Assembly: GCA_948467735.1 (NCBI GenBank)
Contig: CAOKFN010000037.1
Coordinates: 1-45,609 of the forward strand
Direction of reading: 5' to 3'
DNA: 45,609 nucleotides
Source of the DNA: an uncultured bacterium
GTDB taxonomy: Bacteria > Bacillota > Clostridia > Lachnospirales > Lachnospiraceae
Shown: one piece after another, positions 45,516 to 45,609 of the stretch
How positions within the stretch are numbered: position 1 is the stretch's first letter
Layout: each line of letters begins with the position of its first letter
Notes under the pieces: generated by a model
What the model was told of the DNA's origin: nothing
Seen by the model: only the letters and a program-made list of their open reading frames with translations
Database searches by the model: none
Made by a program: the position numbers and the translations under genes

Positions 45516-45609
45516 AAGTTGCGGTTTCATCTGGAAATATAGTTTCTTTCGGAATTGCGGTTTCATCTGGAAATATAGTTTCTTTCGGAATTGCGGTTTC
45601 ATCTGGAAA
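45516..45609. repeat. 36-bp tandem repeats running off the window end
   Basis: GCGGTTTCATCTGG starts at 45521, 45557 and 45593, a strict 36-bp period. The copies are nearly identical and contain the small palindrome GAAATATAGTTTC. They follow directly after the last gene and continue past the window. There are no spacers between copies. Confidence 0.85.

Noticed and set aside
45516..45609. CRISPR array, because the unit is 36 bp
   Set aside because: Copies abut with no unique spacers, so it is a plain tandem repeat.

Overview
The window looks like a chromosomal segment of a gut-type Clostridia, most likely Lachnospiraceae. This rests on near-universal AGGAGG ribosome sites, mid-range GC, strong same-strand gene packing, and families common in that group (DUF4867, HelD, GH43, YkgJ, Rpn). 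No rRNA, tRNA, integrase, transposase or CRISPR array was seen. All assignments are by eye from motifs; no database was searched.

Region 1 (1-7.8 kb): a structured tandem-repeat leader, a GH43-like glycosidase, a YkgJ-like gene broken by one amber codon, a family 2 glycosyltransferase fused to a winged-helix domain, a D-Ala-D-Ala carboxypeptidase and a two-receiver hybrid histidine kinase, closed by a strong terminator. Region 2 (7.8-20 kb): an HNH protein, a shrunken methyltransferase remnant, an HscC-type Hsp70 with a large J-like partner, a broken Rpn nuclease gene, an OGG-type DNA glycosylase, a Cys-rich protein, DUF4867 and HelD. Minisatellite-like repeats fill two of the gaps. Region 3 (20-22.1 kb): the only minus-strand block, holding a BlaI-like regulator, an M56 metalloprotease without a penicillin-binding domain and a small secreted peptide.

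Region 4 (22.3-45.5 kb) is the main interest. A near-consensus sigma-A promoter (TTGACA, 16 bp, TATAAT) starts a long plus-strand block: a membrane-anchored von Willebrand A protein, a 727-residue sheath-like protein, two paralogous Hcp-like tube proteins, a canonical J-domain protein, two FHA proteins, a PP2C phosphatase, a membrane-anchored PP2C-like pseudophosphatase with helical repeats, a small immunity-like protein, a PAAR-like/Rhs protein with a PD-(D/E)XK-type nuclease tip, a probable immunity gene with decayed copies, a second decayed Rhs gene, a VgrG/gpD-like spike, a small charged protein and two related proteins of possible DUF1795-type fold. Together these read as a type VI-like contractile injection system in a Gram-positive-type genome, with FHA/PP2C phospho-control and polymorphic Rhs cargo. 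Baseplate, sheath-recycling ATPase and Ser/Thr kinase genes are not in the window, so the system is either incomplete here or continues beyond 45.6 kb.

Two themes cut across the regions. A 128-bp modular hairpin repeat, with compensatory changes in its stem, ends in the ribosome-binding site of two genes 29 kb apart; a single-hairpin version precedes the second tube gene. Low-complexity or tandem-repeat expansion is unusually frequent both between genes (64-, 29- and 36-bp units) and inside proteins (Ala/Arg insert, Glu/Ser/His repeats, Glu/Ala repeats, His/Gly loop). Several genes are decayed by nonsense or internal deletion.
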